Numbered from the stretch's first letter, positions 17,200 through 26,720 are shown. The stretch: 64,000 nucleotides of DNA from an uncultured Draconibacterium sp. (GCF_963674925.1 NZ_OY771647.1:1937501-2001500), one strand, 5' to 3'. The notes: generated by a model not told the origin, from the letters alone. A program made the numbers and translations.

Positions 17200-17583
17200 A
17201 TGTCGTTAGTAATTGAAGAAAAAGATCTGGAAAAATTTATAATGGTAGGCGACCGTGTTTTGGTTAAACCAAAAAATCCGTCGGGAAAAACCAAGTCGGG
17301 CTTGTATTTGCCGCCATCGGTTCAGGAGAACGAAAAAGTGCAAAGCGGGTATATCGTAAAAGTTGGGCCGGGTTACCCTATTCCGGCAGTGAGCGAAGAA
17401 GACGAAGCGTGGAAAGATAAAAAGGAAGAAGTGAAATATGTGCCGTTACAAACGCACATTGGCGACCTGGCTGTCTATTTAAATAAAAGCGGGCACGAAA
17501 TTGAATTTAATAACGAGAAGTACATTATTCTGCCGCATTCGGCAATTTTGATGATCATCAGGGATGAGAATTTATTTGACTAG
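17200..17583 (+). CDS. GroES/Cpn10-family co-chaperone-like protein
   Basis: A 127-residue Cpn10-fold protein. It starts with a short lead and then the GroES-like core VGDRVLVKPKNPSGKTKSG (about residues 16-34), followed by SGYIVKVGPG, GDLAVYLNKSGHEIEFN and YIILPHSAILMII. It is longer than GroES (about 95 residues) because of an acidic insert near residues 66-83. It is not next to groEL. Proteins of this kind are a second, divergent Cpn10 in Bacteroidota; whether they work with GroEL is not known. The ATG at 17200 is preferred over a TTG at 17194 because of the promoter position. Confidence 0.85.
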   Translation: MSLVIEEKDLEKFIMVGDRVLVKPKNPSGKTKSGLYLPPSVQENEKVQSGYIVKVGPGYPIPAVSEEDEAWKDKKEEVKYVPLQTHIGDLAVYLNKSGHEIEFNNEKYIILPHSAILMIIRDENLFD

Positions 17584-17604
17584 ATAATATAGAAATATGT
17601 GCTG

Positions 17605-17637
17605 AGCCGTTTCAGGATTTTCCGGAACGGCTTTTTT
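17605..17637. terminator. Terminator of the GroES-like gene
   Basis: Stem AGCCGTT/AACGGCT (17605-17611 with 17626-17632) followed by TTTTTT. It just overlaps the stop codon of the convergent patatin gene. Confidence 0.75.
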
Positions 17638-18385
17638 ATTTCAAAACTTCCAGCGTTTTTTTGTAGCCCAGGTCGAATAACTCATCGGCGTGTTTTCGCT
17701 GAAACACATCGTATTCGTCAATTCCTTTGGGTTCAATATAAACGTCTACCTGCTTTTTTATTTCTTCCAGTTTTTGATTCACGCTCATATAAACCGTTCG
17801 TGTGGCAATTTGTATGAGGTTTTTCATTTTGGCTTTCGGGTTGATGGGGCTGATGTTTGACGCAATTATACGTTGGCAATCTTTTCGGATTGGTGCAACG
17901 GGGATGTTATCCATTAAACCACCATCAACATATAAATACCGGCCCAGCTCAACCGGTGCAAAAATAACCGGAATAGATGCCGAGGCCAGCACCGTGTCGC
18001 CAAGGCTTCCTGTGTTGCGGTATTCAACAGTTCCCTTGTTCAGGTTCGACACACAAACATAAAACGGTATTTTAAGGTCTTCGATATTTTCAATAGCTAT
18101 TTCTTTTTCCAGAATTTCCTTTACACCATCGAGCTTGAGTAAACCATCAACCGGAAAGTGAATTTTGGTGTATTGAAAAAACCATCCGCGTTTAAAATTA
18201 TCGCGTACCTCTTCGGGCGATTTTCCGGCGGCAATAAAAGCTCCAACAATGGCACCGGCACTAACCCCCGAAATAACATCGGGCTGAATACCCAGTTTGT
18301 CGAGCGCCGCAATAACACCAAGATGGGCAAAACCACGCGTGCCACCACCACTTAAAACCAGTCCGTTTTCGTATTTCTTTGTCAT
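17636..18385 (-). CDS. Patatin-like phospholipase
   Basis: A 249-residue patatin-family lipid acyl hydrolase with a Ser-Asp dyad. The oxyanion motif GGGTRG is at residues 13-18, the nucleophile serine is S42 in GVSAGA, and the catalytic aspartate is D154 in VDGGLMDN. No signal peptide is seen, so it is probably cytoplasmic or membrane-associated. I set the start at the ATG at 18385. A TTG at 18439 would add 18 residues, but a -7 box (18392-18399) lies between them. Substrate is unknown. Confidence 0.92.
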   Translation of the reverse strand: MTKKYENGLVLSGGGTRGFAHLGVIAALDKLGIQPDVISGVSAGAIVGAFIAAGKSPEEVRDNFKRGWFFQYTKIHFPVDGLLKLDGVKEILEKEIAIENIEDLKIPFYVCVSNLNKGTVEYRNTGSLGDTVLASASIPVIFAPVELGRYLYVDGGLMDNIPVAPIRKDCQRIIASNISPINPKAKMKNLIQIATRTVYMSVNQKLEEIKKQVDVYIEPKGIDEYDVFQRKHADELFDLGYKKTLEVLK

Positions 18386-18391
18386 ACCTTT

Positions 18392-18399
18392 CAAAGGTA
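18392..18399 (-). promoter_or_regulatory. -7 box giving a nearly leaderless patatin transcript
   Basis: TACCTTTG on the minus strand is a perfect TAnnTTTG and ends only six bases before the ATG. The -33 position has a poor match. If it is used, the transcript would begin at or next to the start codon. Confidence 0.4.
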
Positions 18400-18540
18400 G
18401 AAAATCAATTGAAATGGTGTTACTAAAATGAGATTTCAAATCCTTCGCTTCATATTTATTTTGGAAAAGAAATTTTCGAGGGTATTTTTACTGACACAGC
18501 AGCGCATGTTTTGACGCTGTAATTTTACTACTATTATATA

Positions 18541-19497
18541 ATGAAGATAGATAAATTCGTTTTAGCCATTATCGGTGTTATTATTCTGGCCTGGTTTTTC
18601 CCCGGAATTGGAAGCCCGGAAAGTGGTGTTCCGCTTGATTTAATTGCGAGTATTGGGATTTCGCTGATTTTCTTTTTCTATGGATTAAAACTGAGTCCGC
18701 GCGATATAAAAATGGGACTCAGAAATTGGAAGCTTCACGTTGTGGTACAGACAACTACCTTTTTGGTTTTTCCATTAATTGTTCTTGCTTTTTACCCGTT
18801 TATAAAAACCGAAAACGGACAAACCATCTGGCTGGCTTTTTTGTTTTTGGCGGCACTACCGTCAACAGTGTCTTCGTCAGTGGTGATGGTTTCAATTGCT
18901 AAAGGAAATATTCCGGCTGCCATTTTTAACGCGAGTATTTCGGGGTTGATCGGTATTGTGATAACGCCGCTTTGGATGGGACTTTTTTTAAAGCAGACTA
19001 CCATTGATTTTAACCTTGGCGAGATCTATTTTAAACTGCTTACGGAAATTTTGCTGCCTGTTATTGTCGGTGTTTTTCTGCAACGTTTTTGGGGTGATTA
19101 CGCGCGGAAATACAGTCGATACCTTACTTTATTCGATAAATCGGTGATCCTGCTGATTATCTTCAAAAGCTTTTCGCATTCATTCGAGAACAAGGTTTTT
19201 AGTGCTGTTGATGCCACTGATCTTTTTCTGATTTTAATGGCCGTTATCCTACTTTTTTGTGCGATCTATTTCCTAACGTTTAAAGTGTCTCAGTTATTAG
19301 GATTTACGATCGAGGATCAGATTACGACACAATTTTGTGGAACAAAAAAGTCCCTGGTGCACGGAACTGTTTTTGCCAAAATATTGTTTCAGCAGTCGGC
19401 AGCTACCGGAATAATGTTGCTGCCGATTATGATTTTCCACCCGATACAAATACTTATAATCAGTTTTGTAGCGACTAAATTGGGTAAGCGAAAATAG
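18541..19497 (+). CDS. Bile acid:sodium symporter (SBF-like) family transporter
   Basis: A 318-residue membrane protein with about nine to ten hydrophobic helices and no signal peptide. It belongs to the SBF-like branch of the BASS superfamily. Seen are FFFYGLKLSPRDI (about 45-57), LPSTVSSSVVMVSIAKGN (about 103-120) with the discontinuous-helix serines, and a C-terminal TTQFCGTKKSLVHGTVFAK segment typical of this branch. It would move a sodium-coupled organic anion; the substrate is unknown. The gene is convergent with the downstream aminotransferase gene. Confidence 0.88.
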   Translation: MKIDKFVLAIIGVIILAWFFPGIGSPESGVPLDLIASIGISLIFFFYGLKLSPRDIKMGLRNWKLHVVVQTTTFLVFPLIVLAFYPFIKTENGQTIWLAFLFLAALPSTVSSSVVMVSIAKGNIPAAIFNASISGLIGIVITPLWMGLFLKQTTIDFNLGEIYFKLLTEILLPVIVGVFLQRFWGDYARKYSRYLTLFDKSVILLIIFKSFSHSFENKVFSAVDATDLFLILMAVILLFCAIYFLTFKVSQLLGFTIEDQITTQFCGTKKSLVHGTVFAKILFQQSAATGIMLLPIMIFHPIQILIISFVATKLGKRK

Positions 19498-19512
19498 AAG
19501 CGGTTTGATCGA

Positions 19513-20997
19513 TTACTCGTGTTCGAGTGTAAACCACTTGTTCAACAATTCCTTATCATCTTTTTCATCTTTGTGCCAGAACGTGTTGGTACGATTTACG
19601 TAGTTATAATCTTTCTCGTATTCGTTAATGTTCGAAACAATATCATTTAATGCCTCTATCATACTATCAACTTCTTCATCGGTCATTGTAGGGTGAAGCG
19701 ACCAGCGCACCCATCCCGGTTTATCCGACAGGTCGCCGTGATTGATCTTATCCGTAATTTCCTCCGATTGCTCCAGCGATACTTCCAACAGAAAGTGTCC
19801 GTATGTTCCGGCGCAGGCACAACCTCCGCGAGTTTGAATACCGTATTTGTCGTTGAGCAAGCGCACCAGCAAATTGTAGTGAATTCCTTCCACATAAAAC
19901 GAAATTACGCCAAGGCGGTCGCGTACGTTGTCGGCCAGAATATTCAGACCTGCAATTTTATCAAGCCCTTTAAATGCACGCTCCAGCAGTTCTTCTTCAC
20001 GTTTACGGATATTTTCAATCCCCATTTGGTCTTTCAAATCAAAACAAAGTGCTGTGCGTATCGATTGCAGGAAGCCGGGAGTTCCTCCGTCTTCACGGGC
20101 TTCAATATCGTCAACATACTTATATTTTCCCCAGCGATTTGTCCAGTCAACGGTTCCTCCTCCCGGATTATCAGGAACGGTATTTTTATACATGCTGACA
20201 TCAAAAACAATTACGCCCGATGAGCCGGGGCCACCCAAAAATTTGTGTGGCGAGAACATTACAGCATCCAGTTTTTCCATCGGATCTTCCGGATGCATGT
20301 TTATCTCATCGTAAGGTGCCGAGGCCGCAAAATCGATAAAACAAACACCACCGTATTCATGCATTATTTTTGCCATTTCGTGATAAGGCGTACGCACTCC
20401 GGTTACATTCGAGCAAGCTGTAAACGAGCCAATTTTAAATGGGCGGTCTTTATATTTTTCCAGAGCTTTACGCAGATTCTCTGTGTCGATTAACAATCCA
20501 TCGCCGGGTTCAACAACAACAACATCGGCACTGGTTTCGTACCACGAAGTATGGTTCGAATGGTGTTCCATATGCGTAACAAAAACTACCGGTTTTTCGC
20601 GCTCGGCAATACATGTTTTGCCTGCCACTTTTCCACAGTATTTTAAACCCAGAATTCGCTGAAATTTGTTGATAATGGCAGTCATCCCGAAACCGGCAGT
20701 TATAATAATATCATTCGGCCCGGCATTTACATGTTGTTTTATCAGCTGATGCGATTTATGGTAAGCATGCGTCATGCGTATTCCGGTCTCGCTGGTTTCG
20801 GTGTGGGTGTTGCCAACATAAGGTCCAATCTCATCGGTAATTTTACACTCGATAGGGCGGTACAAACGGCCACTGGCAATCCAATCGCCATAATTAATTT
20901 TCATTTTGCCGTAAGGAGTTTCAAATTCCTGATCGATCCCAACAATATTGTTCCTGAATTTTTCAAAATATTTTTCAAGACTACCCATATATCCCAT
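19513..20997 (-). CDS. Class V aminotransferase-fold PLP enzyme
   Basis: A 494-residue pyridoxal-phosphate enzyme of the class V fold, related to cysteine desulfurases. The PLP lysine is in FSPHKFLGGPGSSG. Also visible are HMEHHSNHTSWYET, FIDFAASAPYDEINMH with the PLP-contacting Asp, and the C-terminal GGCACAGTYGH with cysteines. It is longer than IscS/SufS by its N- and C-terminal parts. The start is set at the ATG at 20997, because the frame extends upstream without any conserved sequence. Whether it is a desulfurase, a lyase or an aminotransferase cannot be said. Its promoter region faces htpG. Confidence 0.85.
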   Translation of the reverse strand: MGYMGSLEKYFEKFRNNIVGIDQEFETPYGKMKINYGDWIASGRLYRPIECKITDEIGPYVGNTHTETSETGIRMTHAYHKSHQLIKQHVNAGPNDIIITAGFGMTAIINKFQRILGLKYCGKVAGKTCIAEREKPVVFVTHMEHHSNHTSWYETSADVVVVEPGDGLLIDTENLRKALEKYKDRPFKIGSFTACSNVTGVRTPYHEMAKIMHEYGGVCFIDFAASAPYDEINMHPEDPMEKLDAVMFSPHKFLGGPGSSGVIVFDVSMYKNTVPDNPGGGTVDWTNRWGKYKYVDDIEAREDGGTPGFLQSIRTALCFDLKDQMGIENIRKREEELLERAFKGLDKIAGLNILADNVRDRLGVISFYVEGIHYNLLVRLLNDKYGIQTRGGCACAGTYGHFLLEVSLEQSEEITDKINHGDLSDKPGWVRWSLHPTMTDEEVDSMIEALNDIVSNINEYEKDYNYVNRTNTFWHKDEKDDKELLNKWFTLEHE

Positions 20998-21179
20998 TTT
21001 AATAGAAGACACAAAATAAACGTGTTTGGGTGAATTAAATATAGGGTAAAAATCAGTTTTCCGCCATATTTTAGGTTTTAATGTGCAGGATTCTGTCAAT
21101 TCGTCACAAATAACGAATGGCACAGCGTTTGACTTTTGGCGAGCGTAAAAATTGATAGTAAAATTTAAAATATAGAAAA

Positions 21180-23234
21180 ATGCAAACAGGAAAAATTGGA
21201 GTAACCAGCGAGAATCTTTTCCCAATTATTAAAAAGTTTCTTTATTCTGATCACGACATTTTTTTGCGTGAGATTGTATCAAACGCCGTTGATGCAACAC
21301 AAAAACTAAAAACACTTGCCGGAAAAGGCGAGTACAATGGAGATGTAAGCGAGGCTAAAGTGGTTGTAAAACTGGATACCGAAGCTAAAACAATTACCGT
21401 CTCGGATAACGGTATCGGGATGACTGCTGAAGAGGTGGAGAAGTACATCAACCAGATTGCTTTCTCAGGAGCCAACGAATTCCTTGACAAATACAAAGAC
21501 GATGCAAATGCGATTATCGGGCATTTCGGATTGGGTTTTTACAGTTCGTTTATGGTGTCGGAAAAAGTAGATGTAATCACAAAATCTTACAAAGATGGTT
21601 CGCAGGCAGTAAAATGGAGCTGTAACGGAAGTCCTGAATACGAACTGGAAGAGATAGAAAAGGAAAACGTTGGAACTGACATTGTAATGCACATCAGCGA
21701 AGAGGAAAAAGGTTTTCTTGATGATGCAAAAATTTCGGATATACTGAATAAGTACTGTAAATTCCTTCCTGTCCCGGTAATTTACGGAAAGAAAAAAGAC
21801 TGGAAAGACGGGCAGCAGGTTGATACTGACGAAGACAATCAGATTAATGATGTTGCTCCGGCCTGGACAAAAATGCCGGCCGATTTAAAAGACGAGGATT
21901 ACAAAAGCTTCTACAGGAAAATATACCCGATGGGCGACGAGCCGTTATTCAATATTCACCTGAATGTTGATTACCCGTTTAACCTGACAGGTATTTTGTA
22001 TTTCCCAAAAATCAAAAACAATTTCGAGGTTCAGAAAAACAAGATACAGTTGTACAGCAACCAGGTTTTTGTTACCGATTCGGTTGAAGGAATCGTTCCT
22101 GAATTTTTGACATTGTTGCACGGTGTGATCGACTCTCCGGATATTCCGTTGAACGTGTCGCGTTCGTACCTGCAAAGCGATTCGAATGTGAAAAAGATCA
22201 GCAGCCACATCAATAAAAAAGTGGCCGATCGTTTGCACCAGATTTATAAAGACAACCGCGAAGATTTTGAAAGCAAGTGGGACGACCTGAAGATCTTCAT
22301 CGAGTATGGAATGTTGACCGAGGAGAAATTCAACGATCGTGCAATGAATTTCTTCCTGTTGAAAAATAGTGAGAGCAAGTATTTCACCTGGGAAGAATAC
22401 GAAAAACTGGTAAAAGAAAACCAGACTGATAAGGATAACAACACCATTTACCTTTACACAACCAATGTTGAAGAACAATACACTTTTGTTGAAGCAGCGA
22501 AAAACAAAGGTTACGATGTGTTGATTTTGGATGACGTGCTGGCACCTCACCTGATTAATAAATTTGAGCAGAAATACACCGACAAACGTTTTGTGCGTGT
22601 TGACTCTGACGTGGTTGAAAACCTGATTAGAAAAGAAGATACCGCAAAAGAAGAGTGGACCTGGGAGCAAAAACAAGAGTTGTCGCCGGTATTCCAGGCA
22701 GTTTGCCCACAAAATAACGATCATACTTACATTGTTGATTTCCAGGATTTGGGTGAAAACGGTTCGCCGATGGTAATTACCCGTAACGAGTTTATGCGCC
22801 GTATGAAAGATATGAGCGCCGCTCAGGGTGGAATGAGTATGTATGGCGACCTGCCCGACTCGTTGAACCTGGTAGTAAACATTGCTCACCCGCTGGTGAA
22901 AAAGGTGTTGGATGCCAAAGACAAAAAGCTGGGTGGCAAACTGGAAGAAATGACCGAAAAAATTACTAATCAGAAAGAGGAAATTGCCGGTCTGGAGAAA
23001 ACTAAAGAAGGCAAAAAAGACGAGGAGATTCCGGCAGCTGACAAAGAAAAGCTGGAAACACTAAATGCGGAGCTGGCGAAACTGGAAGAAGCAAAACGCG
23101 AAGAGCTTTCCGGATTTGGTAAAAAGAATAAACTGGCAAAACAAATGGTTGATCTGGCGCTGTTGGCGAACGGCCTGTTAAAAGGTGCCGATCTGGATCA
23201 ATTTGTGAAGCGCAGTGTTGAACTGATTAAGTAG
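21180..23234 (+). CDS. htpG: Molecular chaperone HtpG (Hsp90)
   Basis: A 684-residue bacterial Hsp90. The GHKL ATPase domain is N-terminal, with REIVSNAVDA (about 28-37), SDNGIGM (about 80-86) and GHFGLGFYSSFM. The middle domain carries the ATP-contacting arginine region SRSYLQSD. The C-terminal domain contains a charged coiled-coil insert (about 590-650) rich in Lys and Glu. It is somewhat longer than E. coli HtpG (624 residues), mainly because of that insert. An unusual long hairpin and two terminators lie in the 380-base gap after it. Confidence 0.97.
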   Translation: MQTGKIGVTSENLFPIIKKFLYSDHDIFLREIVSNAVDATQKLKTLAGKGEYNGDVSEAKVVVKLDTEAKTITVSDNGIGMTAEEVEKYINQIAFSGANEFLDKYKDDANAIIGHFGLGFYSSFMVSEKVDVITKSYKDGSQAVKWSCNGSPEYELEEIEKENVGTDIVMHISEEEKGFLDDAKISDILNKYCKFLPVPVIYGKKKDWKDGQQVDTDEDNQINDVAPAWTKMPADLKDEDYKSFYRKIYPMGDEPLFNIHLNVDYPFNLTGILYFPKIKNNFEVQKNKIQLYSNQVFVTDSVEGIVPEFLTLLHGVIDSPDIPLNVSRSYLQSDSNVKKISSHINKKVADRLHQIYKDNREDFESKWDDLKIFIEYGMLTEEKFNDRAMNFFLLKNSESKYFTWEEYEKLVKENQTDKDNNTIYLYTTNVEEQYTFVEAAKNKGYDVLILDDVLAPHLINKFEQKYTDKRFVRVDSDVVENLIRKEDTAKEEWTWEQKQELSPVFQAVCPQNNDHTYIVDFQDLGENGSPMVITRNEFMRRMKDMSAAQGGMSMYGDLPDSLNLVVNIAHPLVKKVLDAKDKKLGGKLEEMTEKITNQKEEIAGLEKTKEGKKDEEIPAADKEKLETLNAELAKLEEAKREELSGFGKKNKLAKQMVDLALLANGLLKGADLDQFVKRSVELIK

Positions 23235-23262
23235 TGCCTGTAAGAAAATGCACAAATGCGTA

Positions 23263-23387
23263 AGTCTTTGAGAAGAAAACGTCAAAGATAAGGCTTTCGA
23301 AGGTTTGAAAATCAGGGAGTTTACTTTGGTAAGCGACTGTTTTCAAACCGAGAGTAACGTGGTATTTGGCGTTTTCTTGCAAAGACT
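23263..23387. repeat. 125-nt near-complete hairpin downstream of htpG
   Basis: The outer arms pair for about 22 bp: AGTCTTTG/CAAAGACT, AAGAAAAC/GTTTTCTT and GTCAAA/TTTGGC with one G-T pair. Next come CTTTC/GAGAG, then a perfect 10-bp stem GGTTTGAAAA/TTTTCAAACC (23302-23311 with 23340-23349), CAG/CTG, and a terminal stem GTTTAC/GTAAGC with loop TTTG. The ends look like terminal inverted repeats of a MITE, but a stable RNA in the htpG 3' region is equally possible. The remainder of 23235-23615 has no gene. Confidence 0.65.
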
Positions 23388-23439
23388 AAGTAGTGTGAGA
23401 AGTCCGTCAAACTGACGGATGGTGAAGGGAGAGTGAGTA

Positions 23440-23479
23440 AAACGTCGGTCCATAATATTGGATCGGCGTTTGTTTTTTT
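23440..23479 (+). terminator. Terminator after htpG
   Basis: Stem AAACGTCGGTCCA/TGGATCGGCGTTT (23440-23452 with 23459-23471, two G-T pairs) followed by GTTTTTTTG. A small hairpin TCCGTCA/TGACGGA sits upstream at about 23403-23419. Confidence 0.75.
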
Positions 23480-23529
23480 GTTTCTCGCAGATTACGCAGA
23501 TCACGCGGAAGAAAAAATCAGGATAGATA

Positions 23530-23577
23530 AAGCCCCGGCCTGCTTATTCTAAATGAATACAGACCGGGGCCTTATTT
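23530..23577. terminator. Second terminator between convergent htpG and dehydrogenase genes
   Basis: Stem GCCCCGG/CCGGGGC (23532-23538 with 23564-23570), extended by CTG/CAG, with ATTTTTG on the plus side. It sits before the stop of the minus-strand gene at 23616. Confidence 0.55.
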
Positions 23578-23615
23578 TTGGAATCTGGGCGAATCAGCGC
23601 AATCAGCGAGCAATT

Positions 23616-24824
23616 CTATTTCCCGTCGGCAAAATCCTGCAGATAGGAGAATTTTTCGGTAAGTGCACCGTCTTTTGTAATAGAAGCGCGTTGGATAATT
23701 CCGTCGGTATCTTCACCAAATAAACTTGGAAATACTTTTTCGATCAGGTTTTTCCCAAAATCAAGCGATGCATCTTTCGGCAGCTCGCAAGGCAGGTTAT
23801 CCACCGCCTGCACCGATACATTGTTCGGATTCGAGAAAGCTTCTTCCAATTCTCCGGTTTGCGGATTATAATCGTAGAACGGATCGGCAATTGTAGCTGC
23901 ACGTTTTGTCGATGGAATGGAACCTTCAATATCGCAGGTAATATCCGAGATCACTCCGATGCGGAACTTATCTTCCTTCATCTCATCGGCAGTAAAAAGT
24001 ACCGGTGATTTTGGATCCCAGTAAGCCGATGCGATCAACATATCGGTTGCTTCTGCAAACGGATGAAAGCTGTTCTCGTATAGCGTCGGGTTATTGAAAA
24101 AATGCATCAGATCAAACGGTTCTCCATCAATACGTTTGGCATAGTTTCCGGGCAGCAGTTGTACATAAATGGCTTGTTCCGGCTCCTCATCATTTAAATA
24201 GGCCTCGGGCGAAACCCGCATAATATTCATGTGGTTCAGAATCTCCAAAACACCTTGTGCCACGCGTCCGTCGCCGGTAAGCGCAATTTTTATCGGTGGC
24301 AGAGTTACCTCGTCGAGGTGTTGCAACATTTCCTCGAGGTCTTCGCATTCGTGTGCCGGTTTCAGGTCAAACAAATCGTATTTCAAACCAAAAGCACGGA
24401 AGCCGTTGTAAGCGCCAACCAGGCCGGCAAAACGACCAAACCCGATGATGCGGAATCCTTCTTTGTCAGTCAACACTTCGTAATCAACCAGCTGAATATT
24501 TTTTTCTAAAACGGTTTGTAACAACTTCCGGTTATACGCTTGTTTTTTTATCGTGTGCGAGAAAAACAGGTACGTTTTTCCGGGCAGAAAATCCTCGATA
24601 CGAACCTCTTTTACGCCCAGTAAAACATCGCAATCCGAAAGATCTTCCTGTAACGGAATACCCAAAGCACTGTACTCTTCGTCTTTATAACTTCGTATGG
24701 GGCTGGGTTGAACAACAATTGAAACATGCGGAAATGTTTGTTGCACTTCCACACATTGTTGCGGGGTTAGCGGAACACGCTTATCGGGAGGTGTTTTCCC
24801 TTCTCTCAGAATACCTATAATCAT
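23616..24824 (-). CDS. Saccharopine/alanine dehydrogenase-like NAD(P)-dependent enzyme
   Basis: A 402-residue protein of the alanine dehydrogenase/transhydrogenase N-terminal-domain family. The N-terminus IGILREGKTPPDKRVPLTP (residues 3-21) holds the family's RxP-type substrate region. A Rossmann-type nucleotide site follows at LTGDGRVAQGVLE. The closest functional relatives are saccharopine dehydrogenase (Lys1-type) and alanine dehydrogenase. The exact substrate cannot be decided. The ATG at 24824 is used; the upstream TTG-led extension of 18 residues is unconserved in character. It is divergent from the sulfatase gene. Confidence 0.82.
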   Translation of the reverse strand: MIIGILREGKTPPDKRVPLTPQQCVEVQQTFPHVSIVVQPSPIRSYKDEEYSALGIPLQEDLSDCDVLLGVKEVRIEDFLPGKTYLFFSHTIKKQAYNRKLLQTVLEKNIQLVDYEVLTDKEGFRIIGFGRFAGLVGAYNGFRAFGLKYDLFDLKPAHECEDLEEMLQHLDEVTLPPIKIALTGDGRVAQGVLEILNHMNIMRVSPEAYLNDEEPEQAIYVQLLPGNYAKRIDGEPFDLMHFFNNPTLYENSFHPFAEATDMLIASAYWDPKSPVLFTADEMKEDKFRIGVISDITCDIEGSIPSTKRAATIADPFYDYNPQTGELEEAFSNPNNVSVQAVDNLPCELPKDASLDFGKNLIEKVFPSLFGEDTDGIIQRASITKDGALTEKFSYLQDFADGK

Positions 24825-24976
24825 GGATTTGAAATTTTTCCGAATGTACGAAAATTTAAATATTCGGATACAAAACACGCGAACAAAGCCCGAAAAGGAG
24901 TGGCAGTTGAATTGGCGATCAAAACAGAATCACTATTTTTAGCTGCAAATCAACTAAACTAACTAAATAGCAAAAC

Positions 24977-26581
24977 ATGACTGTCAAAATTATTTCACAA
25001 CGAATTTTAATCCTTGTTTTAGTTGCTTTCACAGGTTTTGGTTGTGCCAATCAGCAGAAAGAAGAAAGCAAACAGCGACCAAATATTGTCTTCATCATGA
25101 GCGACGACCACGCTTTTCAGGCCATTAGTGCTTATGGTGGTCCGTTGGCCAAACTGGCGCCAACTCCAAGTATCGACCGGCTGGCCGAGGGTGGAATGCG
25201 TTTTAACCAGTGTATGGTTACCAATTCAATTTGCGGTCCTTCGCGGGCAACAATTCTTAGTGGAAAATACAGTCATTTAAACGGTTTTATTGATAACACC
25301 GGAGGCTCGCATTTTGATTTTAGTCAGAATTCGTACGCTAAAGTGCTGCAAAAGGCCGGGTACAAAACTGCGGTAATTGGTAAGTTGCATCTGGGAGGTA
25401 CGCCAACCGGTTTCGATTATTTTGATATTCTTCCAGGGCAGGGCCGCTATTACAATCCACGCTTCATAAACCAGGAGGGAGAGTACAATATGGAAGGGTA
25501 CACCACCGAAATTATTACCGACAAAACAATTAACTGGCTGGAAAGCGAAAAAGAATCGGAGCAGCCGTTTATGGTAATGATGTGGCACAAAGCACCTCAC
25601 CGCCCCTGGGAACCCGGGCCCAATGAACTGGGAATGTATGAGAACACCACTTTCCCCGAGCCGGAAACATTGTTTGATAATTACGATACCCGCGATGCGG
25701 CGGCAAAAAACAACATGACTATTGCCAATACCATGTTTATCGACCGCGATTTGAAAATGACCGACAAACCCCGCGCCGGTTACACCGAAGAGCAACAAGA
25801 ACAGTGGGAGGCTGTTTATCAGCCAATCTATGAAAAGTTCAGAGAAGAAAATCCTACCGGAAAAGAATTGGTGCGATTTAAATATCAGCGATACATGCGC
25901 GATTATCTGGCATGTATTTCGGCTGTCGATAAAAGTGTTGGAAAATTGCTGGATTACCTCAAAGAATCGGGTTTAGATAAAAATACGATCGTTATCTATT
26001 CGTCCGATCAGGGATTTTACCTGGGCGAACACGGTTGGTTTGATAAACGCTGGATGTATAAAGAGTCGTTAAATACACCATTGTTGGTTAGCTGGCCCGG
26101 AGTAATTAAAGCCGGATCGGTGAACAACGATTTGGTTTCGAACCTCGATTTTGCAGAAACGTTGATTGATGTTGCCGGTGCTGAAATTCCGGAAGAAATG
26201 CAGGGAGAAAGTCTGCTACCGATTTTTAATGGCGAAACTCCTGCCGACTGGCGCGATGCACACTACTATCATTACTACGAACATCCGTCGGAGCACGCGG
26301 TAATGCGCCACTATGGAATTACCACCGATAAATACAAACTCATTCACTTCTACTACGACATCGACGATTGGGAATTGTACGACCTGGAGAAAGATCCGAT
26401 GGAAATGAATAATATTTACGACGATCCGGCTTATGCGGATGTTCAGGCACAACTACATATTCAGCTGGAAGAATTGCGCAAAAAGTATGGTGACAACGAT
26501 GAGCTGAACCAGAAATTTATTGAGGAGTACAAGGAAAAGGTAAAAGCCAATCCACGAATTGAATACTGGAAATACTGGTAG
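24977..26581 (+). CDS. Sulfatase, S1 family, probable lipoprotein
   Basis: A 534-residue type I sulfatase that hydrolyses sulfate esters. The formylglycine signature is C86-x-P88-x-R90 in SICGPSRATILSGK, so the active-site Cys would need oxidation by an anaerobic or aerobic maturase not encoded here. Calcium ligands D43-D44 are in FIMSDDHA, and HKAPHRPW and SSDQGFYLGEHGWFDKRW carry further active-site residues. The N-terminus ends in GFGC (C23), a plausible but non-ideal lipobox. By pattern it resembles N-sulfoglucosamine or glucosamine-6-sulfatase-like enzymes of polysaccharide loci. The esterase, cytochrome and alpha-galactosidase genes follow on the same strand. Confidence 0.94.
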   Translation: MTVKIISQRILILVLVAFTGFGCANQQKEESKQRPNIVFIMSDDHAFQAISAYGGPLAKLAPTPSIDRLAEGGMRFNQCMVTNSICGPSRATILSGKYSHLNGFIDNTGGSHFDFSQNSYAKVLQKAGYKTAVIGKLHLGGTPTGFDYFDILPGQGRYYNPRFINQEGEYNMEGYTTEIITDKTINWLESEKESEQPFMVMMWHKAPHRPWEPGPNELGMYENTTFPEPETLFDNYDTRDAAAKNNMTIANTMFIDRDLKMTDKPRAGYTEEQQEQWEAVYQPIYEKFREENPTGKELVRFKYQRYMRDYLACISAVDKSVGKLLDYLKESGLDKNTIVIYSSDQGFYLGEHGWFDKRWMYKESLNTPLLVSWPGVIKAGSVNNDLVSNLDFAETLIDVAGAEIPEEMQGESLLPIFNGETPADWRDAHYYHYYEHPSEHAVMRHYGITTDKYKLIHFYYDIDDWELYDLEKDPMEMNNIYDDPAYADVQAQLHIQLEELRKKYGDNDELNQKFIEEYKEKVKANPRIEYWKYW

Positions 26582-26720
26582 CTGAAGTCGTAAGTTTGCT
26601 GCATAATTATCAACTGCCGGTGAGACAGATGTTCAAGAACAGCATCTAAAAATAAGTTCGTTTATCTGTAAAACCTAAATTTATAAATCGTAAGCAATTC
26701 AATAATTAAAACGAAACCCG

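Noticed and set aside
17042..17211. Frame of about 55 codons ahead of the GroES-like gene
   Set aside because: It covers the promoter and -7 box of the GroES-like gene and overlaps its start; composition is AT-rich low-complexity without a recognisable domain.
21945..22889. Long open frame on the minus strand opposite htpG
   Set aside because: It overlaps fully with the conserved htpG coding sequence, has no domain pattern and follows codon bias of the real gene.
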